A DNA stretch of 64,000 nucleotides from Ornithinimicrobium pekingense DSM 21552 (GTDB lineage: Bacteria; Actinomycetota; Actinomycetes; Actinomycetales; Dermatophilaceae): contig NZ_ATWJ01000012.1 of assembly GCF_000421185.1 (NCBI RefSeq), forward strand, positions 124,001 through 188,000, written 5' to 3'. A program made the translations under genes and the position numbers. Within the stretch, counting starts at the first letter, position 1, and each line of letters begins with the position of its first letter. The notes beneath the pieces were generated by a model that was not told the origin of the DNA, searched no databases, and saw nothing but the letters and a program-made list of their open reading frames with translations. Shown piece after piece: positions 34,136 through 42,169 of this stretch.

Positions 34136-35303
34136 CTCGCGGGCCCAGGACCCGCACGTGCTGAGCGACACGAGCTACCTCAAGGTATGCCGTTCGCTCT
34201 TCGCCTTCCGCCTGCTCGCGTGCTCGCTGACCGCCGCGCTGTCCCCCTCGGCGAGCACGCTCGCCGCAGCGTTGCTGCTGCTCTCCGCGGTGATCAGCGC
34301 CTGGGCGATGCTCGACAACCGGTTCGTGCGCGGTTACTTCCGCCACCCGCTGCTGGTGGGCCTGGACCTTCTCGTCATCGTCCTGTACCTGTCCGTGGAC
34401 TGGCCGGCCGACCTGGGGCTGCTCGTGCTCGCCGTGTCGGCCATCGTCATCGGCCTGACCCTGACCCCGTGGCTCAGCCTGCCCGGCCTGATCATGCTCC
34501 TCGGCTCGGTGATCGTCCTGGGCTCCGGCAGCACGGAGCCCTGGCCGGTGAGCAGCACGCTGGGCCTGGCCTGCGCCCTCGTCGGCTCGACCGCCCTCGG
34601 CTGGACGATCCGCCACGCCTTCGTCGAGCTGCAGCTCTCCCGCGACCTGATCCTGGCCGAGCGGGTCCGACTCTCCGAGGAGGCCGAGCGGGCGCGGCTC
34701 GCCCGAGCCATGCACGACTCGCTGGGCAAGACCGTCAACGGCATCAGCCTGGCGGCCAGCGCCCTGCAGTCGGCGGCGACGAGGCGGCCGGAGCAGGTGG
34801 CCACGATCGCCCGGGACCTCGAGGCGGCCAGCCGCGTCGCGGCCGACGAGTCCCGCACGCTCCTGCGGGCGCTGCGACGCCACCAGGTCGACCGGCCCCT
34901 CGCCGAGCAGCTGGGCGAGCTCGCCCGTTCCTACGCCACCCCCGGCCGGCAGGTGCGCACCACCGTGGCGGGCATCGCCGACCTCCCGCCCGACCAGGCC
35001 GAGGAGGTGGTCTGCATCGTCGCGGAGGCGCTGGAGAACGTCGAGCGGCACGCGTCGGCGACGACGGTGGACGTCCGCCTCCGGCACGAGGACGGCGTGC
35101 TCGTGCTCACCGTCACCGACGACGGCAAGGGCTTCGACCTGCGCTCCGTGCCCGCTCGCGAGCGCCAGGGCCACTTCGGCCTGCGCGGGATGCGCGAGCG
35201 GGCCGAGCGGACCGGGGGCCGGGTCCGGATCGACAGCGCCCGAGGCCGGGGGACCACCGTCGAGGCACGGTGGCAGATGGCCCAGACGGAGGTTTCGCCA
35301 TGA
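34125..35303 (+). CDS. NarL-type sensor histidine kinase of the Tad locus
   Basis: 392 residues. About five membrane helices occupy residues 25-165 with only short loops outside, so the signal is probably sensed in the membrane. Then a HisKA_3 dimerisation domain with H197 in ARAMHDSLGKTVNGI and an HATPase domain (EALENVERHASATTVDVRL, DDGKGFDL, GLRGMRERAERTGG). The GTG start lies 11 bp inside tadC. It is coupled to the response regulator that follows; the pair sits directly upstream of the flp promoter and is the obvious candidate to control it. Confidence 0.9.
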   Translation: MASDSRAQDPHVLSDTSYLKVCRSLFAFRLLACSLTAALSPSASTLAAALLLLSAVISAWAMLDNRFVRGYFRHPLLVGLDLLVIVLYLSVDWPADLGLLVLAVSAIVIGLTLTPWLSLPGLIMLLGSVIVLGSGSTEPWPVSSTLGLACALVGSTALGWTIRHAFVELQLSRDLILAERVRLSEEAERARLARAMHDSLGKTVNGISLAASALQSAATRRPEQVATIARDLEAASRVAADESRTLLRALRRHQVDRPLAEQLGELARSYATPGRQVRTTVAGIADLPPDQAEEVVCIVAEALENVERHASATTVDVRLRHEDGVLVLTVTDDGKGFDLRSVPARERQGHFGLRGMRERAERTGGRVRIDSARGRGTTVEARWQMAQTEVSP

Positions 35304-35935
35304 CCGACAGACCCATCAGCGTCCTCGTCGCCGACGACAACGCCATCGTGCGGATGGGGATCAAGGCGCTGCTGGGTCAGTTCGACGGCATCCACGTCGT
35401 GGGCGAGGCCTGGGACGGCGACCACGCGGTCGAGATGGTGCGCCGCCTGCAGCCGACCGTCACGCTGCTGGACGTGCGCATGCCGCGGCGCGACGGCGTC
35501 GCCGCGGCCGAGGTCATCAGCCAGACCTCCAAGGTGGTCATGCTGACCTACAGCGACAGCCCCGACGTGGTCCGCTCGGCGATCCGCGCCGGCGCCTGCG
35601 GCTACCTGGTCCACGGGGCGTTCGAGCCCGCAGACGTGGAGGCGGCGGTGCGCGGTGCCGCACGGGGGGTCGGGACGCTCTCCCCGGCGGCCGTCGTGGC
35701 CCTCGCCCAGGAGGAGCAGCGCAGCCAGGTGCGCACCGACCACGACCTGTCGGCGCGGGAGGTCGAGGTGATGGCGCTCATCGCCCAGGGCCGCTCCAAC
35801 CGGCAGATCGCCACCGAGCTCTTCCTGTCGGAGAAGACGGTCAAGAACCACATCAACCGCATCTTCGCCAAGCTCGGTGTCGTGGGCCGCGCCCAGGCGG
35901 TCAGCTGGTGGCTGGGAGCCTCCGAGACCCCCTGA
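35300..35935 (+). CDS. NarL/LuxR-type response regulator of the Tad locus
   Basis: 211 residues. Receiver domain with acidic pair D12-D13, phospho-acceptor D58 in TLLDVRMP, and the conserved switch threonine in VVMLTYSDS. The usual lysine of the GYL-x-K motif is histidine here (GYLVHGAF), a variation seen in some actinobacterial NarL proteins. C-terminal LuxR helix-turn-helix: LSAREVEVMALIAQGRSNRQ, LSEKTVKNHINRIFAKL. ATG overlaps the kinase stop by 4 bp. The next gene is flp, whose upstream region holds GGGCCC-rich inverted repeats that may be its binding sites. Confidence 0.92.
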   Translation: MTDRPISVLVADDNAIVRMGIKALLGQFDGIHVVGEAWDGDHAVEMVRRLQPTVTLLDVRMPRRDGVAAAEVISQTSKVVMLTYSDSPDVVRSAIRAGACGYLVHGAFEPADVEAAVRGAARGVGTLSPAAVVALAQEEQRSQVRTDHDLSAREVEVMALIAQGRSNRQIATELFLSEKTVKNHINRIFAKLGVVGRAQAVSWWLGASETP

Positions 35936-36082
35936 CCCGACCCTGGGCCCACGCGGGTGGGCCGCCCGGGTTGGGCCCAGGATGGGCCCCAGGACCCTGC
36001 CCGCGGGCGCTGGACGCGCATAGCGTGAGACATGTCAGCACGACAGCACCGGGGGGACCCGGACCGACCGAGAGGCAGAACC
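35936..36082 (+). promoter_or_regulatory. flp promoter region with TGGGCCCA repeats
   Basis: 147 bp between the response regulator and flp. Two copies of the palindrome TGGGCCCA (35944-35951 and 35972-35979) and further GGGCC blocks precede the -10 TAGCGT (36021-36026). GGTTGGGCCCAGG (35969-35981) ends 39 bases before this -10, matching the arrangement at 25,191. The predicted leader is about 50 bases with GAGAGG before the ATG. No recognisable -35, again suggesting activator dependence. Confidence 0.6.
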
Positions 36083-36277
36083 ATGAAGAGCTCCACCTTC
36101 CTCAAGCGCTTCGACCGTGAGTCCGGTCAGGGCTCCCTGGAGTACCTGGGCGTCATCATCGTCGCCGTCGTCATCGTGTCCCTGCTCGCGGCCACCGCCC
36201 CGACCTGGAGCAGCTCGATCAAGGGTGTCTTCGACAGCGCCGTGACCGCGGTCACCGGCAAGGGTACGTTCAGCTGA
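36083..36277 (+). CDS. flp: Flp major pilin
   Basis: 64 residues. Basic leader of 15 residues ending ESG, prepilin peptidase cut at G15/Q16, then QGSLEYLGVIIVAVVIVSLL with glutamate at +5 and the E-Y pair typical of Flp pilins. The mature protein of about 49 residues would be the main shaft subunit. It has its own promoter region upstream and a strong hairpin 18 bases after its stop, as expected for a highly expressed structural subunit within a longer operon. Confidence 0.93.
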   Translation: MKSSTFLKRFDRESGQGSLEYLGVIIVAVVIVSLLAATAPTWSSSIKGVFDSAVTAVTGKGTFS

Positions 36278-36295
36278 GCTGCGACCGTGCGCAGA

Positions 36296-36332
36296 CGGAG
36301 GGGTCGGACGGGTCCGTCGTCCGGCCCCTCCG
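36296..36332 (+). terminator. Strong hairpin after flp (terminator or transcript stabiliser)
   Basis: Two 15-base arms (36296-36310 and 36318-36332) pair completely apart from one T-G wobble, with a 7-base loop. No T-run follows. Placed between flp and tadG, it would keep most transcription, or most stable RNA, to the pilin. Confidence 0.65.
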
Positions 36333-36406
36333 CCGCGTCCCACCGAGAGGCAGGGCCGTCAGTCTTCCACGGAGGTCGACGGCGTGACAACGGGGAGGAG
36401 CAGGCC

Positions 36407-37018
36407 ATGGACCAGCAGGTCCGCCCGGGACAGCAGGAGTCCGGCCACGTCAACCTGGGGCTGATCTTCGTCTCGATGATCTTCACCATCTCGGTGGTCC
36501 TGGGGATCGCCGGGCTGGCGGTCGCGACGACGAGCGCGCAGGGCAACCAGAACGCCGCCGACGCGGCCGCCCTCGCCGGGGCCGAGGCCTACGACGCCGC
36601 CGGCCTGCTCTACTTCGCGCCCGGGTTCTCCGACGCCGGCGAGCTGCGCGGGATGGTCCGCACCAGCGGCGGCTGCCCGGGCCCGGTGCGGGCTGCCGCG
36701 GCCGACTACGCCGGCAAGAACGACGCGACCCTGGAGAGCTGCCGGATGCTCGAGTGGGGCGAGGTGGAGGTGACCACCCGGGCCGACGTCCCGCTCGACG
36801 GCGCCGCGGACAGCCGCAAGGCCGCCCGGGCGCACTGGGACCTCGACCTGGCCTCGTGCACCATCGACCCGGCCTTCGTGGCCCCGGCGACGGGCGCGGG
36901 CTACACCTGGATGCAGTGCGGTGCAGACCGCTTCGACCTCAAGTTCGCCGCCGAGCGATTCTTCCTGCACCCGTGGGGCCAGGTCAAGGACGCGATCGAG
37001 CCCAAGTTGACTCAGTAG
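36407..37018 (+). CDS. tadG: TadG-like pilus assembly protein
   Basis: 203 residues. The N-terminus QQESGHVNLGLIFVSMIFTI resembles a class III signal (G13/H14) but lacks glutamate at +5; a membrane helix follows and then NQNAADAAALAGAEAYDAA, the helical stretch typical of TadG/Rv3660c-neighbour proteins. The exported remainder contains four cysteines in two spaced pairs. GGGGAGGAG lies upstream of the ATG at 36407. Shorter than proteobacterial TadG, as is usual in actinobacteria. Confidence 0.8.
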   Translation: MDQQVRPGQQESGHVNLGLIFVSMIFTISVVLGIAGLAVATTSAQGNQNAADAAALAGAEAYDAAGLLYFAPGFSDAGELRGMVRTSGGCPGPVRAAAADYAGKNDATLESCRMLEWGEVEVTTRADVPLDGAADSRKAARAHWDLDLASCTIDPAFVAPATGAGYTWMQCGADRFDLKFAAERFFLHPWGQVKDAIEPKLTQ

Positions 37019-37073
37019 CGACCGTCGGCGAAGGTTGACGACGGTTTCCGACTCGGGAGGGACAGACAACTAC

Positions 37074-38198
37074 ATGGCCAGGGTCTCGACGATCGGCGCT
37101 GCCTTTGCGGCGCTCCTGCTCACCGGTCCCCTCGTGGCCCAGGCGACCCCGGAGGAGGGTGCCTCGGCGCGGACCGACACCCCGCTGCCGGTCGTCGGTG
37201 CCGTGGCGGCGCAGTCGGCCTCCGGCGGCTCGCTCAGCCGGTTCGACGAGGTGCTCCACGGCGTGTGGCGCATCGACGGCGGCACGGTCGCCTACTGGTC
37301 CGTCCGCCACCGCCCCACCGACGAGGACCCGCGGTCCCTGACCAGCGAGGCCCACAAGCTGCGCGGCGGCTCCGCCAACCTCACGCGGCCGCCCGGGTTC
37401 ACCGAGACCTCGCTGGCGGCACGCGAGACCGGCGAGCTCTACCCGGTGCTCCTGGACGAGACGACCGAGACGTGCCTGTGCACCAACGTCACGGAGATGG
37501 GCCTCAACGACGCCCGGGCCCAGGACGTCTCCGACGGCTGGCAGCTGGTCTACGCCGTCTTCCCCGAGCTGCCCGACGAGGTCACCACCGTGGACATGCA
37601 CGTGGACGGCTTCGGCGCGATCCTGCCTGACGTCCCGGTCCAGGACGGCCCGCTGCCCGAGCCGCAGGTCTCCGCAGACCAGTGGGTCGCCTCCGGCCAG
37701 GGCTGGCCCACCCCGCCCCCTGCGGAGGAGATCTCCCGCGCCGCCGACGCCCGCACCCTCGGAGCGGTGTGGACGCTGGCCGAGCGCTCCGGCACCACCG
37801 ACGGCTCCGTCGCCCAGCGCGACTCCGGCGACGTGCGCCAGATCGACGTCGCGGCCGACGTCCTGTTCGAGTTCGACAAGTACGACATCACCCCCAGGGC
37901 CGACCAGGCGCTCGACCACGTGGCCGAGCAGATCGGCGACGCCCAGGTCAGCTCGGCCACGATCGTCGGCCACACCGACGGGCAGGGCACCGAGGCCTAC
38001 AACCAGACCCTGTCCGAGCAGCGCGCGCAGTCGGTCGAGGCGGAGCTGTCCCGGCGCCTGCCCGACGTCGACTTCACGGTCGAGGGCCGCGGCTGGCACG
38101 AGCCGATCGCGTCCAACGACACCGAGCAGGGCCGCGCCCTCAACCGGCGCGTCACCATCACGCTTGAGGGCGTGGCCAACCAGGAGGGCGGTCGATGA
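37074..38198 (+). CDS. Exported OmpA-family protein with C-x-C domain (copy 2)
   Basis: 374 residues. Signal peptide MARVSTIGAAFAALLLTGPL with a cut after VAQA. The central domain has VAYWSVRH and CLCTNVTEM (C-x-C), matching copy 1 at 20,324. The C-terminus is an OmpA peptidoglycan-binding domain: VLFEFDKYDITPRADQALDH, IVGHTDGQGTEAYNQTLSEQRA, GRGWHEPIASNDTEQGRALN. The ATG at 37074 places the signal peptide at the N-terminus; a TTG at 37035 would only add polar residues. It overlaps its lipoprotein partner by 4 bp and follows tadG, tying it to the pilus. Confidence 0.85.
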   Translation: MARVSTIGAAFAALLLTGPLVAQATPEEGASARTDTPLPVVGAVAAQSASGGSLSRFDEVLHGVWRIDGGTVAYWSVRHRPTDEDPRSLTSEAHKLRGGSANLTRPPGFTETSLAARETGELYPVLLDETTETCLCTNVTEMGLNDARAQDVSDGWQLVYAVFPELPDEVTTVDMHVDGFGAILPDVPVQDGPLPEPQVSADQWVASGQGWPTPPPAEEISRAADARTLGAVWTLAERSGTTDGSVAQRDSGDVRQIDVAADVLFEFDKYDITPRADQALDHVAEQIGDAQVSSATIVGHTDGQGTEAYNQTLSEQRAQSVEAELSRRLPDVDFTVEGRGWHEPIASNDTEQGRALNRRVTITLEGVANQEGGR

Positions 38199-38914
38199 GC
38201 CACCGCAGCACCGCACGCTCGACCGCCCGCTCCGTGGCCCTGGCCGCGGCGCTCACGCTGCTTCTCGGTGCCTGCGACGGCGGCGGGTCTGACCCCCAGC
38301 CCACCAGCTCGACGCCGGACACGACGCAGACGTCACCGCCCTCGACCTCCTCCCCCGACGCCTCCACCACCGACGACACCGCGGTGACGACCGAGCCCGT
38401 CGCGGCACCGCTCATCCCGGACGACGTGGTGGCCCAGCTGGACGAGGCCGTGGAGGCCGAGGCCGCCCCGGTCGCGTCGGCCTCCGCGCAGACGGAGGGG
38501 CTGCCGGACGGCGCAGCCCTCGACGTGCTGCAGCTGGACCGGACCGACTCCGGCGGCTACCTGCTGCGGGTGCGGCTCAGCTGGCCGCAGGCCACGTCGC
38601 TGTCCCCCGACCAGCACCGCTCCCTCTCGCTCGACGGCGAGTCCGTGTTCGTCGACGGCATCCGTCTCGTGGACCCCGCGGCCGACCGGTTCGCCCTGCC
38701 CACCGTCTACGCACCCAAGGACGACGAGCAGATCGACGACACCGAGCGGTTCCGGTGCCTGTGCTCCGACCTCGTCTCCCAGGTGCCCCCGCAGGGACAG
38801 ATCCTGGGCGCCCTCTACGGGCCGATCGGCGAAGGCTCCACGCCCGACACGCTGACCGTCGAGGTGCCCGGCTTCGAGCCGATCCCCGACGTGCCGGTGG
38901 GTCAGCCGGGCTGA
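38195..38914 (+). CDS. Lipoprotein with C-x-C motif, partner of OmpA protein (copy 2)
   Basis: 239 residues. Lipobox LGAC (cysteine ~27), a long Ser/Thr/Pro/Asp linker (~30-70) that could span part of the wall, and a C-terminal domain with ALPTVYAPK, FRCLCSDLV (C-x-C) and VEVPGFEP, clearly paralogous to the lipoprotein at 21,382. The ATG overlaps the OmpA-protein stop by 4 bp. Convergent with the next gene; the Tad region ends here. Function unknown. Confidence 0.77.
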   Translation: MSHRSTARSTARSVALAAALTLLLGACDGGGSDPQPTSSTPDTTQTSPPSTSSPDASTTDDTAVTTEPVAAPLIPDDVVAQLDEAVEAEAAPVASASAQTEGLPDGAALDVLQLDRTDSGGYLLRVRLSWPQATSLSPDQHRSLSLDGESVFVDGIRLVDPAADRFALPTVYAPKDDEQIDDTERFRCLCSDLVSQVPPQGQILGALYGPIGEGSTPDTLTVEVPGFEPIPDVPVGQPG

Positions 38915-38953
38915 CCCTCGACCCGGGGCAGATGGGTCTGTCGGGCCGACGGG

Positions 38954-39589
38954 TCAGGACCCCAGGTCGTGGCGCCACCGCGCCGCCGCGGTGGGCACCC
39001 CGTCAGCCGCGACCCGGCCCAGGACGACCTCGGCCGCCTCGTCCGGGGTGAGCACCGAGGTGTCCACCTGCACGTCATACCCGCCGTGGGAGTGCACGGC
39101 CGGCAGCTGGGCCAGGGCCTGGCCGAGCGTGCGGTCGGCGCGCTCGCGCTCCCGCCGGGCCAGCACCTCCGCGGGCAGGCGCACGCCGACCAGCACGGTC
39201 GGCACCCCCTCGAGCACCTGCACCAGGTCCAGGGCCCAGCGTCGCTCGAGCAGGACGTGGTCGACCACGACGTCGCACCCGGAGCCGGCGAGCGCCGCCA
39301 CCGCGCGGTGCATGCCGCGGTGCAGACGCTCGCCCGCGGGGCCGACGGAGATGGCGCGGATCGTCCCGTCGGGGCCGTAGGCGTAGCGGTAGACGTGCGA
39401 CCACGACGGCCCGAGGTAGGCGCGCGGCAGCATGCCGAGGTGGCGGTCCAGCCCGCCGTCGAGCAGCAGCCCCGGCCACCGGTCCTGCAGCGCACGGGCC
39501 AGGCTGCTCTTGCCCGAGCTGGACGGGCCGTTGAGGACGACGACCGTCCCCACCCCGCCGGAGCTGTGCTGCGACATCATGCAGGTCAT
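38954..39589 (-). CDS. Chloramphenicol-phosphotransferase-like P-loop kinase
   Basis: About 211 residues. TVVVLNGPSSSGKSSLARAL is a Walker A of the CPT-like family; RYLGPSW-like residues, VVVDHVLLERRWALDLVQVL and LRVRLPAEVLARRERERADR-type arginine-rich lid segments follow the same order as chloramphenicol 3-O-phosphotransferase. Many chromosomal members have unknown substrates, so resistance cannot be assumed. Three nearby ATGs (39589, 39580, 39577) are possible; none has a clear ribosome site. Confidence 0.75.
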   Translation of the reverse strand: MTCMMSQHSSGGVGTVVVLNGPSSSGKSSLARALQDRWPGLLLDGGLDRHLGMLPRAYLGPSWSHVYRYAYGPDGTIRAISVGPAGERLHRGMHRAVAALAGSGCDVVVDHVLLERRWALDLVQVLEGVPTVLVGVRLPAEVLARRERERADRTLGQALAQLPAVHSHGGYDVQVDTSVLTPDEAAEVVLGRVAADGVPTAAARWRHDLGS

Positions 39590-39668
39590 CGTCGCCGATC
39601 GGGGCCGGGCGTGGGGCCGTGAGGTGGGCTCCACCCGCCCATCCCCCCGTCGCGGCCCGGGGACGTGC

Positions 39669-40958
39669 TCATGCTCGTTCCTTCCTGGGCGGGGTGGTGA
39701 CGCGGCGCTCGGCCGGCTGTCCGGCGACCTGCTGCTCCCGCTCCACCTCCAGCGTGAACCCCTGCTCCCGGAGCGCCTCGACCAGCTCGTCGCCGATCGC
39801 GACGGCGGGCGTCAGGACACCGCCCTGCCCGGCGCTGCCGGCGCGGCGGGTCGCGAGCAGCACCAGCGCCGCCTGGCCGAGCATGACCGAGGTGGCCGCA
39901 TACCCGGGGTCGCCCTGGGCGGCGACGGTGGCGGCATACCCCGTGCCGTCCTCGGTGGTGGTCCGCGTCTCCATCCGGAACCAGCCCTGCTCGCGTCGCT
40001 CCCGGCTCGGGCCGTCGCCCGGCGCCGGCAGCACACGGTCGACGAGCCGTCGCAGGCCCGGCGTGGCCAGGCCCGCGCCCAGCGCACCCAGGCCGGCCAT
40101 GACGGCGGCGGCCCGGACCGCGCCACGGACGCCGCGCCCGGTCGTCATGAGCTCGCGGTAGCGGAAGCGCGGCCCGTAGCCGAGGCCGGTGAGGGCGTGC
40201 GAGCGGCGCACGACGCGCGTGTTGTAGGGCCCCATGAAGAAGGGCACGACCCAGCGGCCGGTGCCCTCCTCGACGAACGGCCGCCACGGGTCCTCCTGCC
40301 CCGGCGCGCCGCTGACCCCGCCCGAGAGCGCCTCGGGGTCGCGCATCACGCGCCCGGCCGAGGGGTCCTCCCGCAGCTGCTGGACCATCACGCGCATCGA
40401 GTCGACCGTCCCCCCGCTGACGCCGCCCCGGGCCCGGGCGAGGAGCGTGGTGTCGGTCAGTCCCCCGGCCCCGTCGGCCTCCGCCGCCCGGTGCAGCAGA
40501 TGGACGGCGAGGTCGGAGGGGACCGAGTCGAAGCCGCACGAGACGACCAGCCGTGCCCCGCTCGCCCGGGCGGTCTCGTGGGCCCGCTCGATCGCCTCGC
40601 GCACGAAGAGGGTCTCCCCGGTCAGGTCGGCATAGTCGGTGCCCCCCTCCGCGCACGCCTCGACCAGGGGTATGCCGTGGCGCTGGTAGGGCCCGACCGT
40701 GCTCACCACCACCCGGGCGCGGTCCACCATCCGGCGCAGGCTCTCCGCGTCGGAGGAGTCGGCCACCACGACGGGCCAGTCGGCCGCGCGCCCGCCCAGC
40801 CCGGCACGCAGCTGCCGCAGCCGCTCCTCCGAGCGCCCGGCGAGCGCGACCACCACGTCGGGCGGAGCCACCCGCGCGAGGTGCTCGGCGACGAGGCGGC
40901 CGACGAACCCGGTCGCTCCGAACAGGCATACGTCCACGTCTCGGTCCATGCCTGCCAT
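39669..40958 (-). CDS. Saccharopine-dehydrogenase-like / trans-acting enoyl reductase family protein
   Basis: About 429 residues. N-terminal NAD(P) site VCLFGATGFVGRLVAEHLA, then VSTVGPYQRHGIPLVEACAE, GTDYADLTGETLFVREAIE and VVSCGFDSVPSDLAVHLL, the conserved order of this family, which includes mycobacterial trans-acting enoyl reductases for wall lipids. A helical membrane-associating stretch lies around 290-320. The ATG at 40958 is chosen; another at 40949 is close. Divergent from whiB3. Substrate unknown. Confidence 0.8.
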   Translation of the reverse strand: MAGMDRDVDVCLFGATGFVGRLVAEHLARVAPPDVVVALAGRSEERLRQLRAGLGGRAADWPVVVADSSDAESLRRMVDRARVVVSTVGPYQRHGIPLVEACAEGGTDYADLTGETLFVREAIERAHETARASGARLVVSCGFDSVPSDLAVHLLHRAAEADGAGGLTDTTLLARARGGVSGGTVDSMRVMVQQLREDPSAGRVMRDPEALSGGVSGAPGQEDPWRPFVEEGTGRWVVPFFMGPYNTRVVRRSHALTGLGYGPRFRYRELMTTGRGVRGAVRAAAVMAGLGALGAGLATPGLRRLVDRVLPAPGDGPSRERREQGWFRMETRTTTEDGTGYAATVAAQGDPGYAATSVMLGQAALVLLATRRAGSAGQGGVLTPAVAIGDELVEALREQGFTLEVEREQQVAGQPAERRVTTPPRKERA

Positions 40959-41090
40959 CGTCCCCCGTGCGACACGCCGCGTCACCTGGGACGACGCCCT
41001 CACGCCCTGGGGTCCTTTCGGATTGCCGGTCGCGCGATCCTCTGTTTCTGTTCTTCCGAAGAGAGTTTCCCGGACCCTGGAGTGTGTGTC
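40959..41090. promoter_or_regulatory. Divergent region upstream of whiB3
   Basis: 132 bp, locally AT-richer around 41,035-41,070 (pyrimidine-rich TCTGTTTCTGTTCTTCCGAA). The whiB3 leader is probably long, as is common for whiB genes. I see no clear -10/-35 pair and no small upstream reading frame with a strong ribosome site. Confidence 0.3.
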
Positions 41091-41375
41091 ATGACAGCTG
41101 AGCCAGTGCCCGTCGCCGATCTGTGGGAGTGGCAGTTCCGCGGCCTGTGCCGCACCACCAACCCCGAGACGTTCTTCCACCCCGAGGGTGAGCGGGGACC
41201 CTCGCGCCGGTGGCGCGACCAGCGCGCCGTCGCCATCTGCGAGGCGTGCCCGGTCATCCGGGAGTGCCGGGAGCACGCGCTGCGGGTGCGGGAGCCCTAC
41301 GGCGTCTGGGGCGGCATGACCGAGGAGGAGCGTGAGCAGTACTACGCCGCGGAGGCACGCAGGCCGAGTGCCTGA
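41091..41375 (+). CDS. whiB3: WhiB3/WhiD-type iron-sulfur transcription factor
   Basis: 94 residues. Four cluster-binding cysteines at C20, C50, C53 and C59 (C-x29-C-x2-C-x5-C), flanked by DLWEWQFRGLC and FFHPEGERGPSR, which match WhiB3/WhiD rather than WhiB1 or WhiB2, followed by the sigma-factor-contacting turn EPYGVWGGMTEEER. In relatives it senses redox state or nitric oxide and adjusts lipid, reductant or sporulation genes through the main sigma factor. The ATG at 41091 is preceded by GTG codons that are less likely starts. Confidence 0.9.
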   Translation: MTAEPVPVADLWEWQFRGLCRTTNPETFFHPEGERGPSRRWRDQRAVAICEACPVIRECREHALRVREPYGVWGGMTEEEREQYYAAEARRPSA

Positions 41376-41393
41376 GCCGGCACGTGCCGGCCG

Positions 41394-42104
41394 TCAGCCC
41401 GTCCTGAGCAGCAACCAGCCGCCGGCGAGCAGGCACGCCACGCACACCAGCCAGAACAGCCCGACCCACAGCACGGCCGGCACACCGGTCAGCCGCGCGA
41501 GCTGGTCGGCGTCGCTGTCGCTCCGACGGCGCAGCACCTGGCGCCGCCCCCGCTGCAGACCTACGACGGCCCGCGGCGCGGCGAGCAGCAGCGACCAGAC
41601 CACGAGGTAGGCGGCGGCCGAGAGCACCGGCGGCGAGGCGCTCCACGACAGCGCGGCCACCGCTGCCCCGGTGGCGAGCACGACCCACAGCCCGTAGAGG
41701 TTGCGCACGAGCAGGAGCAGCACCGCGCAGGTGAGCACCAGCGCCCAGAGCCAGCCGGCGGCATACCCCTGCCCCACCAGCGCGGCACCGCCCAGCCCGA
41801 CGAGGGCGGGCGCGGGGTAGCCGGCGGCGAGCATCGTGACCATCCCCGGTCCCCGGGTCCGTCCGTGGGAGACCGTGAGGCCGGAGGTGTCGGAGTGCAG
41901 GCGGATGCCGCTGAGCCGGCGCCCGCCGAGGGCGGCGACGAGCGCGTGGCCGGCCTCGTGCAGGAGCGTCACGAGGTGCCGCACGAGGCGGTGGCCGAGC
42001 GGGCTCCAGGTGACGACCAGCGCGGCGACGGCCAGGGCGAGGGCCCACGTCCACGGCAGCGGCGGCTGGGTGGTCGTGGCGCGCTGCCACAGGTCGACGA
42101 TCAC
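41394..42104 (-). CDS. M50-type (site-2 protease-like) integral membrane metallopeptidase
   Basis: About 236 residues with six or so membrane helices. The zinc motif H49-E-A-G-H53 sits in the second helix (LVTLLHEAGHALVAALGG), as in the M50B-like family; LSGIRLHSDTSGLTVSHG follows. These proteins may cleave within the membrane, but the usual downstream N-x-x-P-G/D-G motif is not seen, so activity is uncertain. I start at GTG 42104 (MIVDLWQ); TATCCC lies six bases upstream, a weak leaderless-type -10. Divergent from the GNAT gene. Confidence 0.75.
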   Translation of the reverse strand: MIVDLWQRATTTQPPLPWTWALALAVAALVVTWSPLGHRLVRHLVTLLHEAGHALVAALGGRRLSGIRLHSDTSGLTVSHGRTRGPGMVTMLAAGYPAPALVGLGGAALVGQGYAAGWLWALVLTCAVLLLLVRNLYGLWVVLATGAAVAALSWSASPPVLSAAAYLVVWSLLLAAPRAVVGLQRGRRQVLRRRSDSDADQLARLTGVPAVLWVGLFWLVCVACLLAGGWLLLRTG

Positions 42105-42169
42105 GGGACAGGGATAGCAGGTCGGGCTGGGCGCACGCCCGGCGCCCAGGGTTTGGAACAATGGCCCTC

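Noticed and set aside
38954-39589. Reading the CPT-like kinase as a chloramphenicol-resistance gene
   Set aside because: The family includes many chromosomal kinases of unknown substrate, and there are no resistance-island or mobile-element signs around it.
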